The notes under the pieces are model-generated. The model did not search any database and had not been told where the DNA came from. It worked only from the letters and a program-made list of their open reading frames with translations. The position numbers were made by a program, and so were the translations under genes. A DNA stretch of 23,323 nucleotides from an uncultured Eubacteriales bacterium (GTDB lineage: Bacteria > Bacillota > Clostridia > Oscillospirales > Acutalibacteraceae): assembly GCA_934615635.1 (NCBI GenBank), contig CAKTTT010000014.1:1-23323 (forward strand), read 5' to 3'. Of this stretch, positions 14,443-21,331 are shown one piece after another (positions within the stretch are counted from its first letter, which is position 1; each line of letters opens with the position of its first letter).

Positions 14443-15453
14443 ATGCCGGAACGCAAGGGCCAATACACCGTGCTGATGTCCAGCCGCCCCACCATCCTGG
14501 GATATGCGGCGGTGGTGGGAAAGAAGGAGGGGGAGGGCCCCCTGGGGCGGTATTTCGACTATATCTTTGAGGACACGACCCTGGGGGAGAAAACCTGGGA
14601 GAAGGCGGAAAGCGCCCTCCAACGGGAGGCCTTCACCCGGGCGCTGGATAAGGCGGGGCTGTCTCCCTCTCAGATCCACTACCTTTTCGCGGGGGATCTG
14701 CTCAACCAGAACATCGCCTCCACCTTCGGTATGCGGGAGAGCAATGTGCCGCTGCTGGGCCAGTTCGGCGCCTGCTCTACCATGGCGCAGACCTTGGGGA
14801 TGGCGGCGGTATTCGTGGACAGCGGCGCGGCGGATCTCTGCAGCGCGGTGACCTCCTCCCACTTCTGCACGGCGGAACGACAGTTCCGTTTCCCGCTGGA
14901 ATACGGCGGCCAGCGCACCCCCACCGCCCAATGGACCGCCACCGCCTCCGGCTCCGCCGTGGTGGGGATGGGGGGCAGCGGGGTGCATATCGCCGCGGTC
15001 TGCTTCGGCCGAATCAACGACCTGGGCATCACCGACGCCAACAATATGGGCGCGGCCATGGCGCCGGCTGCGGCGGACACCATCGCCAACTTCCTCACGG
15101 ATACCGCCACCACGCCGGAGGACTATGATCTGATCGTTACCGGGGATCTTTCACAGGTGGGCTCCGAGCTGCTGCGGGATCTGCTGGAGCGCAAGGGGAT
15201 CAAGTTGGGCAGCAAGCACGCGGACTGCGGACTGATGATGTATGACCGGGAAAAACAGGACGTTCACGCCGGCGGCTCGGGCTGCGGCTGTTCCGCTTCC
15301 ATTCTGTGTTCCTATTTTCTCAGCAAGCTGGAGAAGAAGGAGCTGAACAACCTCCTTTTTGTCGCCACCGGTGCGCTGATGTCCCCCACCTCCTCCCAGC
15401 AGGGGGAATCCATTCCGGGAATCGCTCACCTGATTCATTTGACCTCCGCCTGA
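14443..15453 (+). CDS. spoVAD: Stage V sporulation protein AD
   Basis: A full-length 336-residue SpoVAD, a soluble thiolase-fold protein that binds dipicolinic acid and docks on the SpoVA channel. Family stretches are RPTILGYAAVVGKKEGEGPLG near the N-terminus (only part is quoted as a motif), GDLLNQNIASTFGMRE, PLLGQFGACSTMAQTLG, FPLEYGGQRTPTAQWTATA and the C-terminal GALMSPTSSQQGESIPGIA. GGAAGGAGGGAG precedes the ATG. spoVAE, which normally follows directly, is not here; a strong terminator begins 47 bases after the stop. The gene itself looks intact. Confidence 0.95.
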   Translation: MPERKGQYTVLMSSRPTILGYAAVVGKKEGEGPLGRYFDYIFEDTTLGEKTWEKAESALQREAFTRALDKAGLSPSQIHYLFAGDLLNQNIASTFGMRESNVPLLGQFGACSTMAQTLGMAAVFVDSGAADLCSAVTSSHFCTAERQFRFPLEYGGQRTPTAQWTATASGSAVVGMGGSGVHIAAVCFGRINDLGITDANNMGAAMAPAAADTIANFLTDTATTPEDYDLIVTGDLSQVGSELLRDLLERKGIKLGSKHADCGLMMYDREKQDVHAGGSGCGCSASILCSYFLSKLEKKELNNLLFVATGALMSPTSSQQGESIPGIAHLIHLTSA

Positions 15454-15499
15454 CAAAGGAAAACGCAGCGCGGGGCACGCCTGAAGCCGGCCAAAAAAG

Positions 15500-15530
15500 C
15501 AGCCGCCCGGAACGGGCGGCTGTTCTGTTT
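15500..15530. terminator. Strong bidirectional terminator after spoVAD
   Basis: A perfect 10-base stem, CAGCCGCCCG/CGGGCGGCTG, with a three-base loop GAA. It is followed by TGTTCTGTTT on the + strand, and by CTTTTTT when read on the - strand, so it can stop transcripts from either side. No - strand gene is recognised to its right. Confidence 0.8.
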
Positions 15531-15683
15531 GAGGGGGACGTCCGGCTGCTGCCGACCCCTTCCCTTCAGGATAAAAAGGAGCGGAGGCCGTGCACGGGCT
15601 TCCCCGTCTGGCAGCCATATGGGGGGCGCGGCCCACAGCCCCTTTTCCATCTCTCTGTTGCTCTTTGTTAAATAGCACAAACC

Positions 15684-15712
15684 GCCGCCCCATCCGGGCG
15701 GCCTTTTCTTTT
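15684..15712 (+). terminator. Second intrinsic terminator downstream of spoVAD
   Basis: GCCGCCC-CATCC-GGGCGGC followed by CTTTTCTTTT. It lies about 150 bases after the first terminator with no gene between them. It may be a backup for spoVAD or the end of a short untranslated RNA. Confidence 0.72.
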
Positions 15713-15820
15713 GGGCGATCCATGGGAAACGCAGGCCCGGCTTTACCCGGCGGTTGGCGAAAAGGGCTTTGCAGCATCTTACCGCCGGACTCCTCTGCCG
15801 AGAGGTCCTTTCTGCGGCGG

Positions 15821-15846
15821 ATGCCGATGAGACCTGTCATCGGTAT
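15821..15846. other. Ten-base-pair hairpin with six-base loop
   Basis: ATGCCGATGA pairs with TCATCGGTAT, all ten positions if one G-T wobble is allowed, around the loop GACCTG. No T-run follows on the + strand. Its function is unknown; it may belong to an untranslated RNA. Confidence 0.45.
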
Positions 15847-16109
15847 TCAAGCTGGCGAAGCGAATGCGGCCCTCCTTGAAGGGAGCGGAGGCCTCCACCG
15901 GAGAAGGATGGCTGCGGCTATACCATCGGCGGGGAAGGCGGTAGGTCCCATCTTCTGCAAACGCTGTTGGTTGTTTAAACGCGTTGATGACGGATACCAG
16001 CGTGGCGCACGGCGGCGAGGACCTATTCCATTGCGCCGATGGAGAGCGAAGGCGGATATATAGGAAGATCTATAAAAGGTGGGGGAAGAAGGAAGCTGCC
16101 AACTCATAA

Positions 16110-16126
16110 AGTGAATATTTATCACT
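16110..16126. promoter_or_regulatory. Dyad AGTGA-N7-TCACT, candidate operator
   Basis: Perfect 5-base arms lie in an AT-rich island, eight bases before the -35 box of the promoter at 16135. On the other strand the dyad exactly fills the 17 bases between TTGTTT and TTATGA, a weak reverse promoter. The regulator is unknown. Confidence 0.3.
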
Positions 16127-16134
16127 AAACAAGG

Positions 16135-16163
16135 TTGAATATGAGGTAGAAGTGTGGTAAAGT
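16135..16163 (+). promoter_or_regulatory. Good sigma-A-type promoter with no gene after it
   Basis: TTGAAT, exactly 17 bases, then TAAAGT, with TGG directly before the -10 as in extended promoters. Transcription would start near 16170. No protein gene follows for over 900 bases, so it may drive an untranslated RNA or a very long leader. Confidence 0.5.
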
Positions 16164-17044
16164 AAAGGAGAAAATCCCACAAAGATCCTGCCGACCCACC
16201 GTGGGGCCAAAAGCCATGCCGCCCCTATCGCCGTCCTGCCGGCGGCAGAGCGTCGGCGGTTTGACGGGAAACATACGGGAGGATCCTGCCGCAAGGATAG
16301 AAGGAGGAACCGGCTGAACGGCCGCGCCGGCCCGGATGCGGCGTTATAGGAGGCATCCCTTTTAACCATATATATTAAGCGAGGGCGCTCTGGATGCATA
16401 CGGGACGGCAGGCGTCGGGCCATGGCTCCGGATGGATCAGAACGCTGCATGGCCGCCGCAGGCCACCTCCTTTCGAAGGGATGAAAGGTCGGGAAACCGG
16501 GAAAGGCCGAAGAAGCGGGGGGCAGAGCGGAAAGAGGGGAAGAATGGGAGGCGTGGCCGAAAATCATCATAGAACCCGGCCGCGGCTGAAATGGGCTGTG
16601 CCGGCCGGCGGCCTGTGCCTCGGCGGGAAAAATTCTTGTTATGGCGATCCATATCGGGGACAGAGGCGGGGCTTTTTCCCTTTGCGGGAGAAGGAGTTCC
16701 TTTATGTTCCGCAGCGGCCGTCTTATGGTAAAAGCGGAAACAGCGGCCGCCACGGAAAAGAGATGAAAGAAGAGAGCGATGATCGGGCGGCACCGATTTG
16801 GAAGGGGAGATCCGCAGGAAGAGAGAGTGGCAGGCGCGCGGCTGTTCCCTTCTTTCTTGGGGGGCCGACGGCGCTTACAAAGAGTGTGCTCCGGGGTGCA
16901 ATATGGCGGGAGGCGTGATGGGAAAAGGGAGGCAGGCCATTCGCCGGGCGGCCCCTTTCATTGCCCCACGGCCCGGTACGGATGGCTGCGGGGCGGATCA
17001 GGAGATCGGCGTCGGAGGAAACCGGTTTTCGGATCGGCTGAGGA

Positions 17045-17073
17045 TTGTGTACGGGCGGGAGGCGTGCTACAAT
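17045..17073 (+). promoter_or_regulatory. Promoter of the exporter/HAD gene
   Basis: TTGTGT, 17 bases, TACAAT, with TGC before the -10 making an extended element. Transcription would begin near 17080, leaving a leader of only about 18 bases that contains the AAAGGAG ribosome site of the next gene. Confidence 0.65.
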
Positions 17074-17097
17074 GCGGGGTGAAAGGAGTCGATCAAC

Positions 17098-18444
17098 GTG
17101 CTCAAGCCTCCACCCATCGGTATGCGGATCGTCAAATCCGCCGCCGCCGTGTTTCTGTGTTTTCTGTTGTCCCTGTTGCGGGGCCGATTCCTCCCCTTTT
17201 TAGGGCAAGGCGTCCCCTTTTACTCCGCCATCGCCGCCATTCTTTGTATGCAGCCCTACGTGTCGGGAAGCGTAAAAACCGCGCTGAACCGCACCGTGGG
17301 GACGGTTATCGGCGCGGCGGGCGGCACCCTCTTCCTGCTGGTGGAACGGGAAGCGGGGCTGCAGGGAATGCCGCTGCTGCGGGATCTGCTCTTGGCGATG
17401 TGCATAATTCCCCTGCTGTATGTCACGGTGGTGCTGAAAAAGACCACCGCCTCCTATATCACCTGCGTGGTTTTCCTAAGCATCACCGTGTCCCACGCGG
17501 CGGACGTCAATCCTTATCTGTTTGCGCTCAATCGAATGGCGGATACGCTCATCGGCATTTTTGTCTCTCTGCTGGTGAATGTGTCTCATCTGCCCCGGCG
17601 GCGGGATAAAAAAACGGTGTTTGTGTTGGGAGTGGACAATGTGCTGGCTCCTCCCGGCGAAAAGGTGCCCGCCGGGACCGCCATTCGCTTCAACCGGCTG
17701 GTGGAGCGGGGCGCGCTGATGACGGTGACCTCCTTCCGGTCCCCCGCCCAGTGGATGCCCCGGACCCAGGAGCTGGAGCTGCGGCTGCCGGTGATCACCA
17801 TGTCCGGCGCGGCGCTGTACGACCGGCAGACGGCGACGTATCTCTACACTAGGCCCCTGTCTCCTTCCGTACGGGAAGCGGTAGAGGGAGTTTTTCGGGA
17901 ATTTGGGCTGAACTGCTTCCTATACGCGGTTGTCCATCAGGTGATGCATGTGTATTACGGCGGCCTGACCAACCCAGCGGAAAAGGAGCTGGTGACCCGG
18001 CTCAGGGGAAACGCCCATGAAAACTTCGTCTGCGGGCCCCTTCCCGCCGGGTACGAGGCGCTGCGGATACTGGCCGTGGATACCACCGCCATGGCGGACA
18101 GGCTGGAGGCGGCGCTCAAGGCGCTGCCCTGTGCGGAAAGCATCCGAATCACCCGGCGTCCCTGCCGTCGGCGGGAGGGATACGTTTACATCGGGGTATA
18201 TGCGCGGGAGGCTTCCCCGGCGGAGGCGCTGGACGAGCTGAAAAAGCGGGTGGGAGCCGACCGCGCGGTGGTATTCGGCGGCAGCGGGGGCGATGCGCCG
18301 CTGCTGGAGGCCGCGGACAGCGGCTATGCCCCCGACGGCGCGGACGGAGAGGTTGTGGCCGCCTGTGCCCATCGGTTCGCCGCCGGAGAGGGAGCGGCAC
18401 TCAAGGTGGCGGAGGGACTCTTCGCAAAAAAGAGGAAGCAGTGA
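17098..18444 (+). CDS. Aromatic-acid-exporter-like membrane domain fused to a degenerate HAD phosphatase domain
   Basis: A 448-residue two-part protein. Residues 1 to about 165 hold some six hydrophobic segments in the FUSC/aromatic acid exporter pattern (SAAAVFLCFLLSLL; FYSAIAAILCMQPYVSGS; NRTVGTVIGAAGGTLFLL; RMADTLIGIFVSLLVN). Residues from about 172 resemble a Cof-type HAD hydrolase. Motif I, normally DxDGTL, reads GVDNVL (178-183), so the nucleophilic Asp appears to be Gly178 while Asp180 remains. Motif II (TSFRSP) is kept. The last motif reads GSGGDAPLLEAADSGYAP with Asp399. The HAD part may thus bind a ligand without hydrolysing it. The start is the GTG nine bases after AAAGGAG. It shares an operon with the next gene. 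Substrates are unknown. Confidence 0.78.
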   Translation: MLKPPPIGMRIVKSAAAVFLCFLLSLLRGRFLPFLGQGVPFYSAIAAILCMQPYVSGSVKTALNRTVGTVIGAAGGTLFLLVEREAGLQGMPLLRDLLLAMCIIPLLYVTVVLKKTTASYITCVVFLSITVSHAADVNPYLFALNRMADTLIGIFVSLLVNVSHLPRRRDKKTVFVLGVDNVLAPPGEKVPAGTAIRFNRLVERGALMTVTSFRSPAQWMPRTQELELRLPVITMSGAALYDRQTATYLYTRPLSPSVREAVEGVFREFGLNCFLYAVVHQVMHVYYGGLTNPAEKELVTRLRGNAHENFVCGPLPAGYEALRILAVDTTAMADRLEAALKALPCAESIRITRRPCRRREGYVYIGVYAREASPAEALDELKKRVGADRAVVFGGSGGDAPLLEAADSGYAPDGADGEVVAACAHRFAAGEGAALKVAEGLFAKKRKQ

Positions 18445-18463
18445 GGGAAGGGGGGAAGGAAGA

Positions 18464-19819
18464 ATGGATCGGAAAAGGGTCACCGGGCTTGCGGCGCTTC
18501 TGCTGACGGTCGGGACGTTTTTTCTGCTTCTGCTTCCTTCCTCTTTTTGCATATCCGCCGCGCCGCCTTCTTTATGGATGGAAAGCGCCGAATCCGTCCA
18601 CCCCGGGGATATTGTCAGCGTCGAGCTGTGGCTGACAGGGGAGGGGCTGGAGGCGGTGGAGGGGGCCCTGTGGTACGATGCCGCGTTCCTCAAGCTGATC
18701 GATATTACGGCGTCGCAGGAGCTGGCCGAGTGGCGACTGGAAGTCGGGCCGGATAATTCCTTTTTGCTGTTCGATTCCAGCGGAAAGGCTCCCGCGGGAG
18801 GGAGGGTCCGGCTGCTGACCGTCCGCTTCCTTGTGCGCCATGAGGCCACCGCCGGTACGGCGGCTGTCGGCTTCACGGGCGGGCTGGCGCAGGGAGAGGA
18901 GAAGTATGCGCTGCCGGAGGCTTTTCACCGAATGGAAATCCTGGCCCCGCCGCCCAACGAGCCGGAGCTGGGGCTGCTGGAGACGGAAGGCGTGATCTTT
19001 ACGCCCGCTTTTGATCCGGAAACGACCGCCTATGCCGCCAGTGTGTCCGCAGAGGTGGAAAAGCTGACGATCCGGGCGGAAGCGGCCAATAAGAGGAATA
19101 CGGTTAAAATCGTGGAAAACCCGTTGAAGGAGGGGGCGGTGACCAATCAGTATGTCACCGTCACTACGCCGGAGGGAAGGAAACGGATTTACACCATCCA
19201 GGTCTTCCGTGAAAAAAAGGAGAAAACCACCCAGAGCAGAACAACGGCGGGGTCCGCCACCAGGCCGCCGACCAAAAGCACCGCGCAGGGGACCGAGCCT
19301 TCCGCCAGCAAAGAGGGGAGCGGGATAAACGACCTTATCGAGCTGGTAGTAGAAGGATACGATATGCGCCCCGCCTTTCGCCGGGATATAACGGCCTACC
19401 GGGTGAGCCTGCCCTATGAGGCAGCCGGGGATATTCGGGTGCTGGCCCGCGCCTCCCACCCGGGAGCCACGGTGGAGGTGGTGGACGCGGCGATGCCCGC
19501 ACCGGGGGAGAGTTGGACGGTTTCGGTGATATGCACCGCTGAAAACGGAAGGACCAAGCTGTACACCATCACGCTCAGCCGGGCCTCGGGTCCGAGCGGC
19601 GCTCCGTCGGCCGGGACGGCGCCGGGGACGGTGAAGAGGACGGAGGGAACGGCGGCGCTTCCGCCGTCGGACGGCGGAAGAGGGCCCGTATGGGCGCTGA
19701 TGCTGCTGGCGGTATGCGCCGGCGCCGGCGGTGTGCTGGCCACGGTCTTTTTTCACAGACGCGGGGCTGCGCGAGGAGAAAAAGATCAGGATTCCGGCGG
19801 GGAATCGGGGGACTCCTGA
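18464..19819 (+). CDS. Secreted, membrane-anchored protein with cohesin-like and two cadherin-like beta-sandwich domains
   Basis: A 451-residue surface protein. Residues 1 to about 33 are a signal peptide: basic start MDRKR, a long hydrophobic core, and CISAA before the likely cleavage site. Residues about 38-160 resemble a cohesin fold (ESVHPGDIVSVELWL, then VEGALWYDAAFLKL). Two cadherin-like beta-sandwich repeats follow, each ending in the typical YTIQVFR or YTITLSRA strand, joined by a Thr/Ser/Lys-rich linker. A membrane segment (WALMLLAVCAGAGGVLATVFF) and a short charged tail end the protein, so most of it lies outside. GGAAGGA precedes the ATG, 20 bases after the exporter/HAD gene. A binding or scaffold role is likely, but no ligand or dockerin partner is seen. 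The cohesin call is by fold pattern and less sure than the repeats. Confidence 0.75.
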   Translation: MDRKRVTGLAALLLTVGTFFLLLLPSSFCISAAPPSLWMESAESVHPGDIVSVELWLTGEGLEAVEGALWYDAAFLKLIDITASQELAEWRLEVGPDNSFLLFDSSGKAPAGGRVRLLTVRFLVRHEATAGTAAVGFTGGLAQGEEKYALPEAFHRMEILAPPPNEPELGLLETEGVIFTPAFDPETTAYAASVSAEVEKLTIRAEAANKRNTVKIVENPLKEGAVTNQYVTVTTPEGRKRIYTIQVFREKKEKTTQSRTTAGSATRPPTKSTAQGTEPSASKEGSGINDLIELVVEGYDMRPAFRRDITAYRVSLPYEAAGDIRVLARASHPGATVEVVDAAMPAPGESWTVSVICTAENGRTKLYTITLSRASGPSGAPSAGTAPGTVKRTEGTAALPPSDGGRGPVWALMLLAVCAGAGGVLATVFFHRRGAARGEKDQDSGGESGDS

Positions 19820-19827
19820 ATATAGAA

Positions 19828-19877
19828 AAGGGTTTTCGCAAATTTTTAAAAAAATTCAGCGAAAACCCTTGCTTTTT
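19828..19877 (+). terminator. Strong intrinsic terminator after the surface-protein gene
   Basis: A perfect 12-base stem, AAGGGTTTTCGC/GCGAAAACCCTT, with a loop whose A and T runs can pair further, followed by GCTTTTT. It separates the two-gene unit from the ribosomal operon. Confidence 0.85.
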
Positions 19878-19894
19878 GCCTTCCGATAGTGTAA

Positions 19895-19900
19895 TATAAT
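19895..19900 (+). promoter_or_regulatory. -10 box of the S10 operon promoter
   Basis: A perfect TATAAT just after the preceding terminator. The -35 region at 16-17 bases is only T-rich (CTTTTTG). Transcription would start near 19907, giving a leader of about 350 bases before rpsJ. Confidence 0.55.
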
Positions 19901-19986
19901 CGAGCGTGACTGTGACCGGGGGATGATTGCGCGCATTTTCAGGTTCGGTCCGCAGACTGCACGATATGCGATGAAGCGGGAGGTTG

Positions 19987-20007
19987 CGGCCGGTATGGCC
20001 GGTTTTT
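19987..20007 (+). terminator. Weak terminator-like hairpin in S10 leader
   Basis: CGGCC-GGTAT-GGCCG followed by GTTTTT. The stem is only five pairs. It lies about 80 bases after the predicted transcription start. Confidence 0.35.
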
Positions 20008-20142
20008 CCGCTGAGTATGTCCGATTTTAAACCGGGCGACAAGGAATACTGTCCGCACAAAGCGGTTCCCGTGCGTTAGCGCCGTTATCCGACGCCGGCG
20101 AGGGGGAGAACCGCGGTTTGTGCGCAGGACGCTGATCCGTAC

Positions 20143-20173
20143 CCGGAAACTTGTTTCAAGTGTCCGGTTTTTT
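20143..20173 (+). terminator. Attenuator-type intrinsic terminator upstream of rpsJ
   Basis: CCGGA-A-ACTTG, loop TTT, CAAGT-G-TCCGG: ten base pairs with one A-G mismatch, followed by TTTTTT. It ends 82 bases before rpsJ. I see no promoter between it and rpsJ, so the operon would have to be read through it. Confidence 0.7.
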
Positions 20174-20255
20174 CACGGCCGGGCAGGAAACACCCGGCAG
20201 GGTGTACGGATTTGGCGTCGCCCGCCAACTCAATTTATTAAGGAGGCGTTTTTCA

Positions 20256-20567
20256 GTGGCAGTCAAGGAAAAAATCAGAATTCGCATCAAGGGGTACGAT
20301 CATCAGCTGGTGGACCAGTCCGCCGAAAAGATCGTAGAGACCGCCCGCCGCACCGGCGCCCGGGTTTCCGGACCGGTTCCGCTCCCCACCGAGAAGGAAG
20401 TCGTCACCATCCTGCGGGCCGTGCACAAGTACAAGGATTCCCGCGAGCAGTTCGAGACCCGGACGCATAAGCGCCTGATCGACATCCTTCGCCCGTCTAA
20501 CAAGACAGTTGAAGCCCTGATGGGGCTTGAACTCCCCGCCGGCGTGGAAATCGAAATCAAACTGTAA
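20256..20567 (+). CDS. rpsJ: 30S ribosomal protein S10
   Basis: A 103-residue S10 of normal length, with IRIRIKGYDHQLVDQSAEKI at the start, SGPVPLPTEKEVVTILRA in the middle and LPAGVEIEIKL at the end. S10 sits in the small-subunit head and also serves in transcription antitermination as NusE. The start is a GTG eight bases after AGGAGG; an upstream in-frame ATG at 20151 lies inside the leader terminator and is rejected. It is the first gene of the operon and follows the attenuator by 82 bases. Confidence 0.97.
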   Translation: MAVKEKIRIRIKGYDHQLVDQSAEKIVETARRTGARVSGPVPLPTEKEVVTILRAVHKYKDSREQFETRTHKRLIDILRPSNKTVEALMGLELPAGVEIEIKL

Positions 20568-20597
20568 AACGGTTTGCGGATTTCCCGGCGAGGTCAT

Positions 20598-20657
20598 GTT
20601 CCACCGCTTTGCAGCGACCGTCCCGGCGCAAGGGGGACGGCAGGAAAGCGGCGGAAC
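20598..20657 (+). promoter_or_regulatory. Long interrupted hairpin between rpsJ and rplC
   Basis: GTTCC, CCGCTTT and CCGTCCC pair with GGGACGG, AAAGCGG and GGAAC around a nine-base loop: 19 base pairs with internal loops. It ends eight bases before the AAGGAGG site of rplC, so it could affect rplC translation or be a processing site. No T-run follows, so it is not a terminator. Confidence 0.55.
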
Positions 20658-20679
20658 CAATAACCAAGGAGGTATAGAC

Positions 20680-21315
20680 ATGCAGAAAGGCATCATCGGC
20701 AAGAAAATCGGCATGACCCAGGTTTTCGATGAAAAGGGCAACGTCGTTCCGGTAACCGTGATCGAAGCCGGTCCCTGTGTCGTGGTCCAGAAGAAAACGG
20801 TGGCCAACGACGGGTACGACGCGCTGCAGTTCGGTTTTGGCGACGTGTCCGTCAACAGGGTCAACAAGCCCATGAAGGGACATTTTGAGAAAGCGGACGT
20901 GGCTCCCAAGCGCACGCTGCGGGAGTTCCGCTTCGACAACTGCGACGCTCTCAACGTCGGCGACATCGTCAAGGCGGACACCTTCGCCAGCGGCGACCGC
21001 GTGGACGTGGTGGGGATCAGTAAGGGCAAGGGCTACGCTGGCGCCATCAAGCGATGGAATTTCCAGCGGCTGAAGGAAACCCACGGCACCGGCCCGGTGG
21101 CCCGTCACGCCGGCTCCCTGGGCGCCTGCTCCTCCCCCTCCCGCGTTTATAAGGGAATGAAGGGCGCGGGCCATCTGGGCGCGGAGCGCGTCACCGTGCA
21201 GAACCTTGACGTCGTCAAGGTGGATGTGGAGAACAACCTGATCGCGGTGCGCGGCGCCGTTCCCGGCCCCCGCGGCGGCATCGTGGTGCTCTCGGATTCC
21301 GTCAAGAAGGCGTAA
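20680..21315 (+). CDS. rplC: 50S ribosomal protein L3
   Basis: A 211-residue L3 of normal length. It begins MQKGIIGKKIGMTQVFDEKG, carries the central loop KGKGYAGAIKRWNF, HGTGPVARHAGSLGACSSPS and GMKGAGHLGAERVTVQNL, and ends near GPRGGIVVLSDS. L3 is an early assembly protein whose loop reaches the peptidyl-transferase centre. AAGGAGG lies seven bases before the ATG. The 112-base gap after rpsJ is longer than usual and holds the hairpin at 20598-20657. rplD follows after 16 bases. Confidence 0.97.
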   Translation: MQKGIIGKKIGMTQVFDEKGNVVPVTVIEAGPCVVVQKKTVANDGYDALQFGFGDVSVNRVNKPMKGHFEKADVAPKRTLREFRFDNCDALNVGDIVKADTFASGDRVDVVGISKGKGYAGAIKRWNFQRLKETHGTGPVARHAGSLGACSSPSRVYKGMKGAGHLGAERVTVQNLDVVKVDVENNLIAVRGAVPGPRGGIVVLSDSVKKA

Positions 21316-21331
21316 GGAAGGAGGAAATCAA

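Larger units (their letters stand above)
15713..17044. other. 1.3-kb region without a credible protein gene
   Basis: Several open frames cross this stretch on both strands, but they are rich in Arg, Gly and Pro. They lack domains, hydrophobic periodicity or good ribosome sites and look like chance frames in GC-rich DNA. What it does hold is the hairpin at 15821-15846, smaller hairpins near 15870-15930, a repeated GATCCTGCCG (16184 and 16282), and AT-rich islands near 16100-16165 and 16360-16380 with promoter-like sequence. No tRNA or known structured RNA was recognised. Confidence 0.5.
19907..20255 (+). promoter_or_regulatory. Long structured leader of the S10 operon
   Basis: No protein gene is seen here. 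In order it holds a small hairpin with GTTTTT (19987-20007), a long interrupted stem (20051-20068 with 20108-20130), a near-perfect terminator (20143-20173), and GCCGGG/CCCGGC (20178-20198). Segments GTCC, GCACAAA and GCGGTTC pair with GAACCGC, TTTGTGC and GGAC, 18 base pairs in all with two small bulges on the 3' side. Such leaders usually let a ribosomal protein (L4 for the S10 operon in E. coli) control its own operon. Confidence 0.55.

Noticed and set aside
15531..15683. spoVAE hidden after spoVAD
   Set aside because: No frame there shows the membrane segments or the GGLICVIGQ-like start of SpoVAE, and two terminators bracket the stretch.
16394..16918. Open frame of 174 codons in the gene-free region
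   Set aside because: The translation is low-complexity Arg/Gly-rich, shows no domain, and has no good ribosome site; it looks like chance.
15713..17044. tRNA, tmRNA, RNase P RNA or a known riboswitch
   Set aside because: I looked for T-loop, GAGGAAAGTCC, FMN, glycine, cyclic-di-GMP and similar signatures by eye and found none; a covariance search would be decisive.
20151..20255. Upstream ATG start for rpsJ
   Set aside because: It would lie inside the leader terminator and add about 35 non-conserved residues; the GTG at 20256 follows AGGAGG and gives the standard S10 N-terminus.
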